From JAHRAW01 sp965212085 (GTDB lineage Bacteria > Pseudomonadota > Gammaproteobacteria > Arenicellales > Poriferihabitantaceae): 64,000 nt of DNA. Position numbers and translations under genes: made by a program. Shown here piece after piece: positions 18,606 to 27,667 of this stretch (the stretch's first letter is position 1; each line of letters begins with the position of its first letter). The stretch lies in the NCBI GenBank assembly GCA_965212085.1, contig OZ243042.1, positions 2,170,001-2,234,000 on the forward strand, read 5' to 3'. Under the pieces are notes generated by a model that saw only the letters and a list, made by a program, of their open reading frames with translations, searched no databases and was not told the origin of the DNA.

Positions 18606-21035
18606 TCAGGATCGCAAAGCGGTGTTTTCCGGGTCGTAAACCGGGTCGGATGCTACGGTGGCCCGGCAGCGCTCGCCCAGAATTTCCAGGCTGAGTTCGG
18701 TGCCGACCGCGCACAAGTGGGTGGACAGCCAGCCAACGGCAATGTGGGTGTTTGTGCGCCAACCGTAGCCACCGGAAGTAACATAGCCAACGCAGGTGTC
18801 GCCGTGCAAAACCGGCTCCGAACCCCAGCAGCCGGCGGTGTTGGGGGATTCAAAAAGCAGGGTGACGAGTGATTTTGCGGGCGGTGTCCGGCGCTCCCGC
18901 AACGCCATCTCGCGGCCGATGGTATGCGCTTTTTCGGGGAGGTCGGGGCGGCAAAAACGCTCTAGTCCCGCCGCCATGGGCGTGATTTCGGCGTTGATCT
19001 CAGCCCCCCAACTGCGGTAGCCTTTTTCCAGGCGCAGATGCGACAACGCCCGGCTGCCCGCCAGCCGCAGGCTGTGGCGCTCGCCGGCCACCATCAGCGC
19101 CGCAAACAAATCCGGCTGGGAGTTCATCGGACAGTGCAATTCCCAGCCCAGTTCGCCGGCGTAAGACAGGCGCATCGCCCTGCAGCGGACCCCCCCGACT
19201 TCCCGGTTACGCCAACCCATGAACGGGAAAGCGTCATTGGACCAATCCGAGTCGCTGAGATCGGAGAGCAAGCGGCGCGAGGACGGGCCGACCAGCCCCA
19301 TCGTGGCGGTATCCGTTGTTATCGCGCGAATGGATACCTCCAACCCGCCTTTGTGTTGTTCCATCCAGCGTTGGTAAATATCTTCGGCCAAGGTTGCGCC
19401 GACCAAGTAAAAAACATTATCAGCCAAACGGGCGACAATCAGATCGCCGACAATACCGCCGCGTTGGTTGAGCATCAATCCCAGCGCCATCCCGCCCGCC
19501 GATGGCAAGCGGTTGAGGTTAATGCGATTTAGAAAGGCCGTCGCATCAGGCCCTTCAACGCGCCACTTGGAATAGGATGACATCTCAAACAGTGCCGCCG
19601 TGGTGTGCGCCGCACGCGCTTCCCGGCCGACGTGCTCCCACCAATTCGGTTCCGAAAAAGAAGGCTCATCCCGGGCGGCAACTCCCCGGGGCGCAAACCA
19701 CAGTGGGCGCTCCCAGCCGTGCGCCTGTCCCATCACGGCGCCGTGCTCCAGCAGGCAGTGGTAAATTGGCGTGGTTCGCAGTGCGCGGCCACTGTCGCGT
19801 TCCAGGTGCGGGTATAAAATTTCATAGCGTAACGGAAATATGTCCCGTACGCGCGCCCGGGCAAAGTCGCGGTTGCTCCAGTCGCCAAAGCGCGCTACGT
19901 CCATGAACGACAGGTCCATCTCCGTCTCGCCTTCCAGTATCCATTCCGACAGGGCGAGGCCCACGCCGCCGCCCTGTGCGATGCCGCTCAAAAAGCCGCA
20001 GGCGACAAAGAAATCAGGCACCCCGGGCATCGGACCGACAAGCCCTCGTCCGTCGGGAGTAAAGGAGATCGCGCCGTTGACAACGCGCTTGATGCCCGCC
20101 GTGTTGAGTGCCGGCACCCGGTGGTAAATCGCCATCAGGCGTTCCTCCATTCGCTCCAGGTCGGGCTGGAACAGTTCCTGCCCAAAATCCCAGGGCGCGG
20201 GCTCACCGCCCCATGCGGCGCGGCAGTCTTCTTCCCACGCGCCAAGCAGCAAGCCATTGCCTTCCTGCCGCAGATAAAACTGCGCATCGACGTCGCGGAT
20301 GAGCGGCAGTTCGCCCGCGTGGGCGACGATGTCGGGTATGGCATCGGTGACGAGGTAATGATGTTCCATGTTGACAATGGGCAAACTGGCGCCGACCATC
20401 CCCGCCACTTCGTTGCCCCAAAAGCCGGCGGCGTTGACCACGGTTTCGCATTCATACTCAACGCCCTGGTCACTGTTCAGCCGCCAATGCCCGGAGGGCA
20501 GCCGGCGAATGGCGGTCACGCGGGTATTTCGAACAATTTTTGCTCCTTTCTGCCGTGCGGCGGCGGCCAGCCCCATGGTGACGGAGTAGGGGTCAATATA
20601 GCCTTCGTCCGGATCCCAGGCACCGCCGACGATGCCATCGGTGTTAATCAGTGGAAATCCGGCTTTAATCTCGGCGGGGGAGACCAGTTCATATGGCAGT
20701 CCCAGCGCCTTGAACTTGCCGGCCAGAAACTTGAATTCATCCATGCGCGCGCGGCTTTGCGCCAAAAAGAACCCGCCCACAACATGACTGCCGACTTCCT
20801 GTCCGACTTCCGCCGACAAGCCGTCATAAAGTTTCATCGAATAGGCTTGCAGGGCCGACAGGTTGGGGATGGGGTTCTGGTTGTGCACATTGCCCGCAGC
20901 GTGCCAGGTCGCGCCGGCGGTCAGTTCTGCCCGTTCGATGAGTAGGGCGTCTTTGCATCCCGCCCGGGCCAGATGGTACAAAATGGAGCAGCCGATGATG
21001 CCGCCGCCGATGATGATAATACGCGCTTCTTGCAT
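18606..21035 (-). CDS. Dimethylglycine/sarcosine dehydrogenase-like FAD enzyme with GcvT domain
   Basis: 809 residues from ATG 21033-21035, chosen because GGAGG lies 5 bases upstream. The N-terminal half is a DAO-type FAD oxidoreductase: RIIIIGGGIIGCSILYHLA binds ADP, and TAGATWHAAG carries the histidine that is covalently flavinylated in mammalian dimethylglycine dehydrogenase. The C-terminal half, from about residue 420, is an aminomethyltransferase (GcvT) fold with a C-terminal barrel (SYAGELGWELH, GWRTNTHIAVGWL). Family members oxidise N-methyl groups of dimethylglycine or sarcosine and pass formaldehyde to tetrahydrofolate. It is divergent from an RpiR regulator and an ABC transporter and probably controlled with them. 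Exact substrate unknown. Confidence 0.88.
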   Translation of the reverse strand: MQEARIIIIGGGIIGCSILYHLARAGCKDALLIERAELTAGATWHAAGNVHNQNPIPNLSALQAYSMKLYDGLSAEVGQEVGSHVVGGFFLAQSRARMDEFKFLAGKFKALGLPYELVSPAEIKAGFPLINTDGIVGGAWDPDEGYIDPYSVTMGLAAAARQKGAKIVRNTRVTAIRRLPSGHWRLNSDQGVEYECETVVNAAGFWGNEVAGMVGASLPIVNMEHHYLVTDAIPDIVAHAGELPLIRDVDAQFYLRQEGNGLLLGAWEEDCRAAWGGEPAPWDFGQELFQPDLERMEERLMAIYHRVPALNTAGIKRVVNGAISFTPDGRGLVGPMPGVPDFFVACGFLSGIAQGGGVGLALSEWILEGETEMDLSFMDVARFGDWSNRDFARARVRDIFPLRYEILYPHLERDSGRALRTTPIYHCLLEHGAVMGQAHGWERPLWFAPRGVAARDEPSFSEPNWWEHVGREARAAHTTAALFEMSSYSKWRVEGPDATAFLNRINLNRLPSAGGMALGLMLNQRGGIVGDLIVARLADNVFYLVGATLAEDIYQRWMEQHKGGLEVSIRAITTDTATMGLVGPSSRRLLSDLSDSDWSNDAFPFMGWRNREVGGVRCRAMRLSYAGELGWELHCPMNSQPDLFAALMVAGERHSLRLAGSRALSHLRLEKGYRSWGAEINAEITPMAAGLERFCRPDLPEKAHTIGREMALRERRTPPAKSLVTLLFESPNTAGCWGSEPVLHGDTCVGYVTSGGYGWRTNTHIAVGWLSTHLCAVGTELSLEILGERCRATVASDPVYDPENTALRS

Positions 21036-21055
21036 ATGAGCCTCCATAATGGGCC

Positions 21056-21113
21056 TCAAATGTTGCGGAAACCAAAAGGATGTGGTAGATTTTACCAATT
21101 CTGCAACATTTGA
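21056..21113. promoter_or_regulatory. Operator-like inverted repeat between divergent genes
   Basis: Arms TCAAATGTTGCGGAA (21056-21070) and TTCTGCAACATTTGA (21099-21113) pair at 14 of 15 positions. An inner dyad TGGTA/TACCA (21083-21097) lies between them. The element fills the gap between the dehydrogenase gene (minus) and the RpiR gene (plus), so RpiR itself is the natural candidate to bind. Confidence 0.65.
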
Positions 21114-21131
21114 ATTGGATTATTGAAAATA

Positions 21132-22091
21132 ATGGCGCATTTAGACCAAATCCAACCGGCAGGCGGGGAGTCGTCCGCACCTTTACCCACACCTCCATCC
21201 GCACCCATGCGTGGACACACAACCGATGCCGATGTTCACGATTTTTTGCGTGTGCGGCTGACCGAGTTGCACTCTCGCCTGAGCCCGCAACAACGGCGCG
21301 CGGCGGAGGTGATACGCGATAAATCCGATGACGTGGCGAATTATTCGTTGCGTCGCGTGGCGCGTCGGCACGACATTGCGCCGTCACATTTTTCACGGCT
21401 GGCGCGGGTGATGGGTTATGCCGATTACGAAGCGCTTCGGGAGGCTTGCCGCAGCGGCGTACGCGCGCGCAAACTTACCTTTGCCCAAAAGGCGGCGGCT
21501 TTGCGGGACAAAAACATTTCCGGTAAATCCGGTTCCTTTGTGATTCGTTACGGTATCGAGTCCATCGACAACATTCAAGTGATGCTGAATGAAATTGACC
21601 CCGTCCTTGTGGATGCCGTTGCCGACCGCCTGGCCGGCGCGCGGCGGGTGTTTCTGGCGGGCGGTCTCGGTTCCGCGCATCTCATGGCGCATATGAAATA
21701 CATGGCCGACATTGCCTTTGACAACTGGCATACGGTCGGCACCAACGCCGTCGGCGTGTTGACGAAACTCTCCGCCGATGACACCGTGCTGATGCTCGGG
21801 TACGCGCCCTACGCGCGCGACTCCGTGCATATTGCCCGCATGATCAAGAACGCGGGCGCGAACCTCGTGGTCATCACCGATGACAGCGGCTCGCCGCTGG
21901 CCGGGTTTTCGCGCCACGTTATCTGCCTGCCGACCGACAGCACGCAGTTTTTTCCGTCATACGTTCCGGCTCTGGCCTTTTTGGAAGCGTTGATCGCGAT
22001 GGTGGTCTGTCGCAGTCCGGCGGCGGTGCGCCGCCATATTGAAGCGGTGGAAAAAAACAGTTACCAAACTGGTGAATACTGGACCGACTGA
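21132..22091 (+). CDS. RpiR-family transcriptional regulator (HTH + SIS domain)
   Basis: 319 residues from ATG 21132; a TTG nine bases earlier is an alternative. After a Pro-rich N-terminal tail the helix-turn-helix region reads RAAEVIRDKSDDVANYSLRRVARRHDIAPSHFSRLARVMG. The C-terminal SIS domain (RVFLAGGLGSAHLMAHMKYMADI, VLMLGYAPYARDSVHIARM) normally binds a phosphorylated sugar or another small effector. It is divergent from the dimethylglycine-dehydrogenase-like gene and directly upstream of an ABC transporter operon, so it probably regulates both through the inverted repeat at 21056-21113. Confidence 0.9.
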   Translation: MAHLDQIQPAGGESSAPLPTPPSAPMRGHTTDADVHDFLRVRLTELHSRLSPQQRRAAEVIRDKSDDVANYSLRRVARRHDIAPSHFSRLARVMGYADYEALREACRSGVRARKLTFAQKAAALRDKNISGKSGSFVIRYGIESIDNIQVMLNEIDPVLVDAVADRLAGARRVFLAGGLGSAHLMAHMKYMADIAFDNWHTVGTNAVGVLTKLSADDTVLMLGYAPYARDSVHIARMIKNAGANLVVITDDSGSPLAGFSRHVICLPTDSTQFFPSYVPALAFLEALIAMVVCRSPAAVRRHIEAVEKNSYQTGEYWTD

Positions 22092-22155
22092 TCCTGTTCA
22101 CACAATCACTCACCCAACCATTCACATAATCATGACCAACAAGAGGAGAAACATC

Positions 22156-23031
22156 ATGCGTAAAAAACTGACAACCCTGATCACCGCCGGCTGTCTGGCG
22201 GCCGTATTATCACCGTCGGCCATGGCCGGCACTCTCGATGACATCATCGCCAAAGGCAAAATCGTTGTCGGCGTTAAGGCCGACTATGCCCCCTGGGGCA
22301 TGCGCGATGCCTCCGGCAGCGTGGTGGGCATGGAAATTGACATGGTGCGCGATTTGGCCGGGCGCATCAGCGACAAAGCCGGCAAGACTATCGCCGTGGA
22401 GCTGGTGGTCACCGTCGCTTCAAACCGTATGCAGTTTTTGGAGCAGGGCAAAATTGATCTGATGATCGCCACCATGTCGGACAAGCCCGGTCGCCGCGAG
22501 GTGGTGGGCATCGTGCAGCCAAACTATTATTCTTCGGGCGTCGCCATTTTCGCCTACAAGGATTCCGGCATTGACGGCTGGGATTCCATCAAGGGCAAGA
22601 AAATCTGCGGCATTCAGGGGGCCTGGTATAACAAGGAGCATGGCATCAAACGGGGCGCCGAAATAGTGGGTTTCAAAGGCGTGCCGGAAGTCGAAGCGGC
22701 TTTGCTGGACGGGCGCTGCGGCGGCTGGCTGTACGATGATTCCGCCTTTGTTCCGCGCAAGGTCAACGACCCCGACAAGTGGCGGGATTATGCCATCGCC
22801 ACGCCGGTAGTGGATGACGTGCCCTGGGGCGCCGCCGTTCGCCTGGAAGATTTGCACGAACCCATCGGGCGGATGCTCTCCCAGGCGATCATTGACTGGC
22901 ACAAGGACGGCACCATCATCGCGCTGGAGAAAAAATGGGGGATTCCCAAGACACAATGGCCCGAGGATATGCGCAAAAAATGTCTGGCGGGCGATAAAAT
23001 CTGCGACGCCAAACGCGACCCCGGCGAATAA
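22156..23031 (+). CDS. Periplasmic amino acid-binding protein (SBP_bac_3)
   Basis: 291-residue receptor. ATG 22156 follows AGAGGAGAAAC and starts a signal peptide, MRKKLTTLITAGCLAAVLSPSAMA. The mature core TLDDIIAKGKIVVGVKADYAPWGMRDASGSVVGMEIDM and KIDLMIATMSDKPGRR is the family-3 fold. The tail KKCLAGDKICDAKRDPGE holds two Cys. First structural gene of a transporter operon downstream of the RpiR gene. The ligand may be the N-methyl or guanidino compound processed by the neighbouring dehydrogenase and ureohydrolase; that is inference. Confidence 0.9.
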   Translation: MRKKLTTLITAGCLAAVLSPSAMAGTLDDIIAKGKIVVGVKADYAPWGMRDASGSVVGMEIDMVRDLAGRISDKAGKTIAVELVVTVASNRMQFLEQGKIDLMIATMSDKPGRREVVGIVQPNYYSSGVAIFAYKDSGIDGWDSIKGKKICGIQGAWYNKEHGIKRGAEIVGFKGVPEVEAALLDGRCGGWLYDDSAFVPRKVNDPDKWRDYAIATPVVDDVPWGAAVRLEDLHEPIGRMLSQAIIDWHKDGTIIALEKKWGIPKTQWPEDMRKKCLAGDKICDAKRDPGE

Positions 23032-23131
23032 TCGGCGGGCGGGCAATCCATCCGCACGGGGACGGCGCTGAGCGCCGTCTCCGTGTGTTGCCCGTGGAAA
23101 CACGAAACCGTCTGCGCGGGGAGTAACCACT

Positions 23132-23878
23132 GTGATGGAAGCGTTCTGGCAATGGTTTGAGTGGTTGCACCAGGCGCACGGCATCAAACTGACAGTTTTC
23201 TACGATTCGTGGGATCGTGTGCGGTTTTTCAACGGCATCTGGACCACCATCCACCTGTCCGTGGTATGCATCGTGCTGTCAATTGTTATTGGCACCGTTG
23301 GCGCGTGGTTGCAGGCTTCGCCGTTGTCTTTGGTGCGCCACCTGACCCGTGGTTACGTGCAATTCTTCCGCAATACGCCGCCGCTTATTCAACTGTACTT
23401 TTTCTATTTTGCCGTTGATTCTTTTTTGTCGGTTGCGGTCGGTGAACGCGGCGGGCTGTTGTCCAGTTACGGCTGGGCGGTGGTATCATTGTCGTTTTTT
23501 GCCGGCGCCTTCAACATTGAAATTTTCCGCGCCGGCGTGGAATCGGTGCACAAATCCACCATCGAAGGAGCGGAGGCGCTGGGCTACACGCGGGCGCAGA
23601 TCTACCGCTATGTTACGCTACCGCTGGCCTACCGCGTGTGTCTGCCGGCCCTCAACAACAACCTGATCAACCTGGTCAAAACCACCACCGTTGCCTACGC
23701 CATCGCGGTTCCGGAAACCCTGTACGTGGCCAATCAAATCTGGTCGGACGAATACAATGTGTTTGAGATGATGAACGTGGTGTGGGTAGTGTATATCTTG
23801 ATCGTCGGGGCGCTGGTATGGCTCATGCACCGCTGGGAAAAAACCACCCGCCTCCCCGGCTTCGGGACCGGCGCATGA
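23132..23878 (+). CDS. Amino acid ABC transporter permease
   Basis: 248-residue HisMQ-type membrane subunit. GTG 23132 and ATG 23135 are adjacent possible starts, with GGGGAG upstream. GYVQFFRNTPPLIQLYFFYF is the signature helix, and the EAA loop reads EGAEALGYTRAQIYRYVTLPLAYRVCLPALNN. Its last four bases overlap the start of the next permease gene (ATGA), which implies coupled translation. Confidence 0.9.
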   Translation: MMEAFWQWFEWLHQAHGIKLTVFYDSWDRVRFFNGIWTTIHLSVVCIVLSIVIGTVGAWLQASPLSLVRHLTRGYVQFFRNTPPLIQLYFFYFAVDSFLSVAVGERGGLLSSYGWAVVSLSFFAGAFNIEIFRAGVESVHKSTIEGAEALGYTRAQIYRYVTLPLAYRVCLPALNNNLINLVKTTTVAYAIAVPETLYVANQIWSDEYNVFEMMNVVWVVYILIVGALVWLMHRWEKTTRLPGFGTGA

Positions 23879-24753
23879 ATACCCACGCTATCCTGCCGGT
23901 TCTCGCCGCACCGCGCCCGCCGCGGTCCATCAGTGCCGGCCAGTGGGCGCTCGGTTTTACGCGGCGGCGGACCGGGCTGTTTATCATCGCGGCGCTGGTT
24001 GTATGGGTCGTGGCGGACGAGGCGCTGGCACAGTTTCAGGGCAACCCCGAACAGACCGTTTTACAAACCTTGATCAAGTGGACGCCGCTGATGTTTTTTG
24101 GCCCACCCGGCGAGTTCGGCGGCTTCGTGCTCAACATTGCCGTGAGTTTTTTGTCCATGGCACTGGGCACTTTTTTGGGGTTGTGGGTGGGCATCGGGCA
24201 GGTGTCCCGCGTCTCGGCGTTGCGCCGCGCTTGCTGGCTCATCACCCAGTTGTTTCGCAATTCGCCGTGGCTGGTATTGTTATTTTATTTCATGCTGCTG
24301 CTGCCTTTCCGCGCCACGTTGTTCGGCGTGGAATACGATATACCGGGTTGGAGCAAAGCGGCCTTCGCCCTGTCCCTGCCGATTATGGCCAATGTTTCCG
24401 AGATCGTGCGCGGCGCCATCGTGTCGATTCCCACGGGCCAGTGGGAATCAGCCGAGTCGCTGGCTTTTTCGCGCCGCCAGACGATGTGGGAGATTATTTT
24501 GCCGCAGTGCATCAAGCGCATGATTCCGCCGTGGATGAACTGGTACGCCATTCTCACCATGTCCACGCCGCTCATCTCCATTTTGGGCGTCAACGATGGC
24601 ATGATGCTGACTCAGGGCGCGCTGGCCGCCGAAGGCCGCAGCGAATTTTTAATCCCGATGTATTTGTGGCTGATGGCGTGGTTTTTCGCCTACAGCTATC
24701 CGATCGCCGAATGGACGCGGCGACTGGAGCAAAAGTACGCCGTCAACCAATGA
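23875..24753 (+). CDS. Amino acid ABC transporter permease
   Basis: 292-residue second membrane subunit, starting at ATG 23875 in an ATGA overlap. A 30-residue cytoplasmic N-terminus precedes the first helix (LFIIAALVVWVVADEALAQF). LITQLFRNSPWLVLLFYF and the EAA loop SAESLAFSRRQTMWEIILPQCIKRMIPPWMN are diagnostic. Probably forms a heterodimer with the preceding permease. Confidence 0.9.
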   Translation: MNTHAILPVLAAPRPPRSISAGQWALGFTRRRTGLFIIAALVVWVVADEALAQFQGNPEQTVLQTLIKWTPLMFFGPPGEFGGFVLNIAVSFLSMALGTFLGLWVGIGQVSRVSALRRACWLITQLFRNSPWLVLLFYFMLLLPFRATLFGVEYDIPGWSKAAFALSLPIMANVSEIVRGAIVSIPTGQWESAESLAFSRRQTMWEIILPQCIKRMIPPWMNWYAILTMSTPLISILGVNDGMMLTQGALAAEGRSEFLIPMYLWLMAWFFAYSYPIAEWTRRLEQKYAVNQ

Positions 24754-24766
24754 GGATGAGAGGGCA

Positions 24767-25519
24767 ATGAGCGACATCTGGACCGTGGATATGCCGATTT
24801 TGTCGTTGCAGGACGTGCACAAATCTTTCGGCAACCTGGAAGTGCTCAAAGGCGTGTCCATGGACGTGTACAAGGGCGAGGTGGTGTGCGTCATCGGCCC
24901 CTCCGGCTCCGGTAAATCCACCCTCATTCGTTGCATCAATGCGCTCAACGATATTCAATCGGGTTCAATTACGGTGGAGGGCATTGAAGTTCACTCGCCG
25001 AATCTGGACAAACTGGCATTGCGTAAAAAGGTTGGCATGGTGTTTCAACAGTACAATCTGTTCCCGCACAAAACGGCGCTGGAAAACGTCATGATGGCGC
25101 CGATGCTGGTGCTCAAAAAGGACAAAGCACAGGTCGAAAGCCAGGCGCGCACATTGATTCAAAAAGTGCGGCTGGAAGGCAAGGAAGACAGCTATCCGGG
25201 CGAGTTGTCGGGCGGTCAGCAACAGCGCGTGGCGATCGCGCGCTCGCTGGCGATGGAACCGGACATTATGCTGTTTGACGAAGTCACCGCGGCGTTGGAT
25301 CCGGAGACCGTCAAAGAAGTCCTGGTGACGATCAAGGAACTGGTCGCCGAAGGCATGACCTGCTGCCTAGTCACCCATGAGATGGGGTTTGCGCGCGAGG
25401 TTGCCGACCGGATTTATTTCACCGACCACGGCCTGATTGTGGAGCAGGGTCCGCCCGACATTTTTTTCACCAACGCCAAAGATCCGCGCACCCGTGAATT
25501 TTTGAGCCAGATTTTATGA
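24767..25519 (+). CDS. Amino acid ABC transporter, ATP-binding protein
   Basis: 250-residue GlnQ-type ATPase. Walker A is GPSGSGKSTLIRCINAL, the signature LSGGQQQRVAIARSLA, Walker B IMLFDEVTAALDPE, and the switch histidine is in LVTHEMGFA. The E-V-T in Walker B replaces the usual E-P-T, a variant seen in this subfamily. It starts 13 bases after the permease and its stop overlaps the next frame (ATGA at 25516). Confidence 0.93.
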   Translation: MSDIWTVDMPILSLQDVHKSFGNLEVLKGVSMDVYKGEVVCVIGPSGSGKSTLIRCINALNDIQSGSITVEGIEVHSPNLDKLALRKKVGMVFQQYNLFPHKTALENVMMAPMLVLKKDKAQVESQARTLIQKVRLEGKEDSYPGELSGGQQQRVAIARSLAMEPDIMLFDEVTAALDPETVKEVLVTIKELVAEGMTCCLVTHEMGFAREVADRIYFTDHGLIVEQGPPDIFFTNAKDPRTREFLSQIL

Positions 25520-25719
25520 CCGAACCGGGGCGTTCTCCGGCATACGTTTTTGCCGATTGGGCGGCGACATTGGCGGTTGCGGAAGAATGCGGAGCGGATG
25601 AGGATGAATTGTTGCGGGCCTTTGTGGCCGGTTGGGAAATCGCTTATACACTGGCGTATATGTGTACGCATTGCCATTACTTTTGCGGGTGGTGGAGCAC
25701 GGCCACCCTGGGCCCCTGA
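25516..25719 (+). pseudogene. Probable MmgE/PrpD-family remnant (67 codons)
   Basis: A 67-codon frame starting in an ATGA overlap with the ATPase gene. The middle, ATLAVAEECGADEDELLRAFVAGWEIAYTLA, resembles the helical start of MmgE/PrpD (2-methylcitrate dehydratase-like) proteins, which are about 450 residues. The similarity ends near residue 47, and the rest (CTHCHYFCGWWSTATLGP) is unlike the family. It is probably what remains after an internal deletion. The neat overlaps on both sides mean that a small translated protein cannot be excluded. Confidence 0.4.
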
Positions 25720-25720
25720 C

Positions 25721-26620
25721 GTGCCGGACGTGCAACAACGGACGCCGGCGGGCGGTTTCTTCAACCAGCCCATTGCCAAACACCCGCAGGCCGCGCGTGC
25801 GGCGTTGCTTGCGGTGCCGTCCATGACACCGACGGGGGAGGCTTCAACGCTGTGCGCCGAAGCGCCGGAGGCGTTGCGAATCGCCAGTGCCGCGGTTAAA
25901 CCGGGGCGCTGGGATGTGGATTTGCAACGCCGGCTTTTTGCCGACTCGCCGGTTGACTTGGGCTTGTTCCCGTTGTCGGGCGATGCGGCGGCTGATCGGG
26001 AGAACCTGGCGCGGCGCGTGGCGAAGGTTGTTCGTATCGGCGGACGACCGCTGGTCGTGGGTGGCGATGATTCAGTTGCTATTCCGCCTTTGCTAGGTTT
26101 GAAGGCGCTGGACGGCGGTGTGCACGTGGTGCAAATAGACGCCCACCTTGATTGGAAAGACCGCGTGGGCGGTGAAAGGTGGGGGCGCTCAAGCGTCATG
26201 CGGCGTGCGGCGGAAATGCCGTGGATTACCGGCATCACACAAATCGGTTTGCGGGGCTGGGGCACGGCGTTGCCCGCGGACGCCGCCGCCGCATCTCGCT
26301 ACGGTACGCTGATTACCGCCCGGATGATGAAAAGAATGGGTGTTGATGACATGCTGGGGCATATCACGGATGAAAATGTTTACTTGACGCTTGATATGGA
26401 CGGTATCAATCCGGTGGAAATGCCTGCGGTGCCATCGCGGTCCCCGGGCGGGCCGGGGATCGATGAAGTAACGGAAATCATCATCTCGCTGGCCGGCAAA
26501 CATCGTCTGCTGGGTGCGAATCTGGTCGAATGCGCGCCGCAGCGGGACGTGGGCGGTGCGGGGATGCGAACGGCGCTGCGTTTGCTCACTGTGCTGGCGG
26601 ATGTGTTGTCCGCCGCCTAG
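25721..26620 (+). CDS. Agmatinase/arginase-family ureohydrolase, atypical metal site
   Basis: 299 residues from a GTG just after the stop of the PrpD remnant. Ureohydrolases use a dinuclear Mn site to release urea from guanidino compounds. Visible motifs are VVGGDDSVAIP near residue 113, QIDAHLDWKD near 137 and TLDMDGINPVEMPAV near 222. The family pattern is GGDHS, DAHxD and DxDxxDP. Here the first metal ligand His is Asp, and the third Asp of the last motif is Asn. The other ligands remain, so it may be active with altered substrate. Next to a dimethylglycine/sarcosine-type dehydrogenase and an amino-acid transporter, a methylated guanidino substrate is a possible inference. The start is uncertain. 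Confidence 0.75.
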   Translation: MPDVQQRTPAGGFFNQPIAKHPQAARAALLAVPSMTPTGEASTLCAEAPEALRIASAAVKPGRWDVDLQRRLFADSPVDLGLFPLSGDAAADRENLARRVAKVVRIGGRPLVVGGDDSVAIPPLLGLKALDGGVHVVQIDAHLDWKDRVGGERWGRSSVMRRAAEMPWITGITQIGLRGWGTALPADAAAASRYGTLITARMMKRMGVDDMLGHITDENVYLTLDMDGINPVEMPAVPSRSPGGPGIDEVTEIIISLAGKHRLLGANLVECAPQRDVGGAGMRTALRLLTVLADVLSAA

Positions 26621-26727
26621 CGCATCGCTGGTTTGTTAATTTCGATCATCGTCGTGATAATCTCTATCTCGTCATGCTTAAACTGCTTTGAGAGAAGCCA
26701 ATGTAGCTGCTTAACTTCCTAAGATCC

Positions 26728-26733
26728 TATAAT
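26728..26733 (+). promoter_or_regulatory. TATAAT -10 box of the LysR gene
   Basis: Perfect -10 hexamer 37 bases before GTG 26765, without a clear -35. Initiation about 7 bases downstream would fall at 26740, leaving no leader for ATG 26741. This favours the GTG with its own RBS as the true start. Confidence 0.5.
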
Positions 26734-26764
26734 GTTATGAATGCAACTTTCCGAGGGAATTACC

Positions 26765-27667
26765 GTGAAAATCACATTTCGACAAATTGATGCGTTCAAA
26801 ACAGTCGTATCGGCGGGGACCGTTACAGAGACAGCGCGAATGCTTGGCATATCCCAACCAGCCGTAAGCAGGCTTATATCCGACCTTGAGAAAGAAGTCG
26901 GTTTCAAGCTCTTTTACCGGTCAGGTCGGAACCTCAAGGCGACTTCCGAAGCGCGTCTTTTGATAGAAGAAGTGCGAAGGGCGCTCAGCGGTTTGGAGCA
27001 AATCAAGGACTCCGCCACCGCTATAAAGAACTTCAAGCACGCCCAACTTCGTTTGATTACTACTCCGGCATTTTCCACGATGATTGCGCCGCAGTTGATC
27101 CGGAAATTTGCAAAACGCCAGCCTGGGGCGATGATATCCCTGGAGGTTCAGTCAACCGATGATACGGTTGAATGGATGGTGTCCCAGAATTATGATTTCG
27201 GCATTGCACCGTCAACCATTAAAAACCCCACCATCCTTGGACATACGCTGATAGATACACAGTCCGTTTGTTTGTTACCCAAAGGGCACAGGTTGGAATC
27301 ATCCAAGCAATTGAGGCCAAAAAATCTTTCAGGAGAAAGTTATATATCTTTTATGCCCAATTCCCTTTTTAGATTCGAAATTGATGAGGTATTTCGGAAG
27401 GCCGGGGTCGAACGGCGGATGCAATACGAGGCTCGAACCAGGGATGCAATTTGTAATCTTGTGGAGCAGGGGCTTGGTGTTTCAATCGTGGGTTTGATGG
27501 AAAATGAGCGTGCGACTACGAACGGCTATTCTGCCGTGCCTTTCAAGCCAAACCTTCCGTTCAGAGTTGCGCTCATCTGGTCGCAGCAAAAAACGATGTC
27601 CGCAGTTGCAAAAGATTTTTTGCTGATGATTGAGCAAGAATTCAGCTTTTCTGTAACGCACTCTTGA
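26765..27667 (+). CDS. LysR-family transcriptional regulator
   Basis: 300 residues from GTG 26765 (GAGGGA upstream). The N-terminal winged helix reads ITFRQIDAFKTVVSAGTVTETARMLGISQPAVSRLISDLEKEVGFKLF, the LysR signature. The substrate-binding half follows (RLITTPAFSTMIAPQLIRKFAKRQPG, ARTRDAICNLVEQGLGVSIV). It starts a lower-GC block and converges on the decarboxylase gene with a 26-base 3' overlap. Likely target: the divergent promoters at 29.84-30.07 kb of the catabolic block. The effector is unknown. Confidence 0.9.
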   Translation: MKITFRQIDAFKTVVSAGTVTETARMLGISQPAVSRLISDLEKEVGFKLFYRSGRNLKATSEARLLIEEVRRALSGLEQIKDSATAIKNFKHAQLRLITTPAFSTMIAPQLIRKFAKRQPGAMISLEVQSTDDTVEWMVSQNYDFGIAPSTIKNPTILGHTLIDTQSVCLLPKGHRLESSKQLRPKNLSGESYISFMPNSLFRFEIDEVFRKAGVERRMQYEARTRDAICNLVEQGLGVSIVGLMENERATTNGYSAVPFKPNLPFRVALIWSQQKTMSAVAKDFLLMIEQEFSFSVTHS

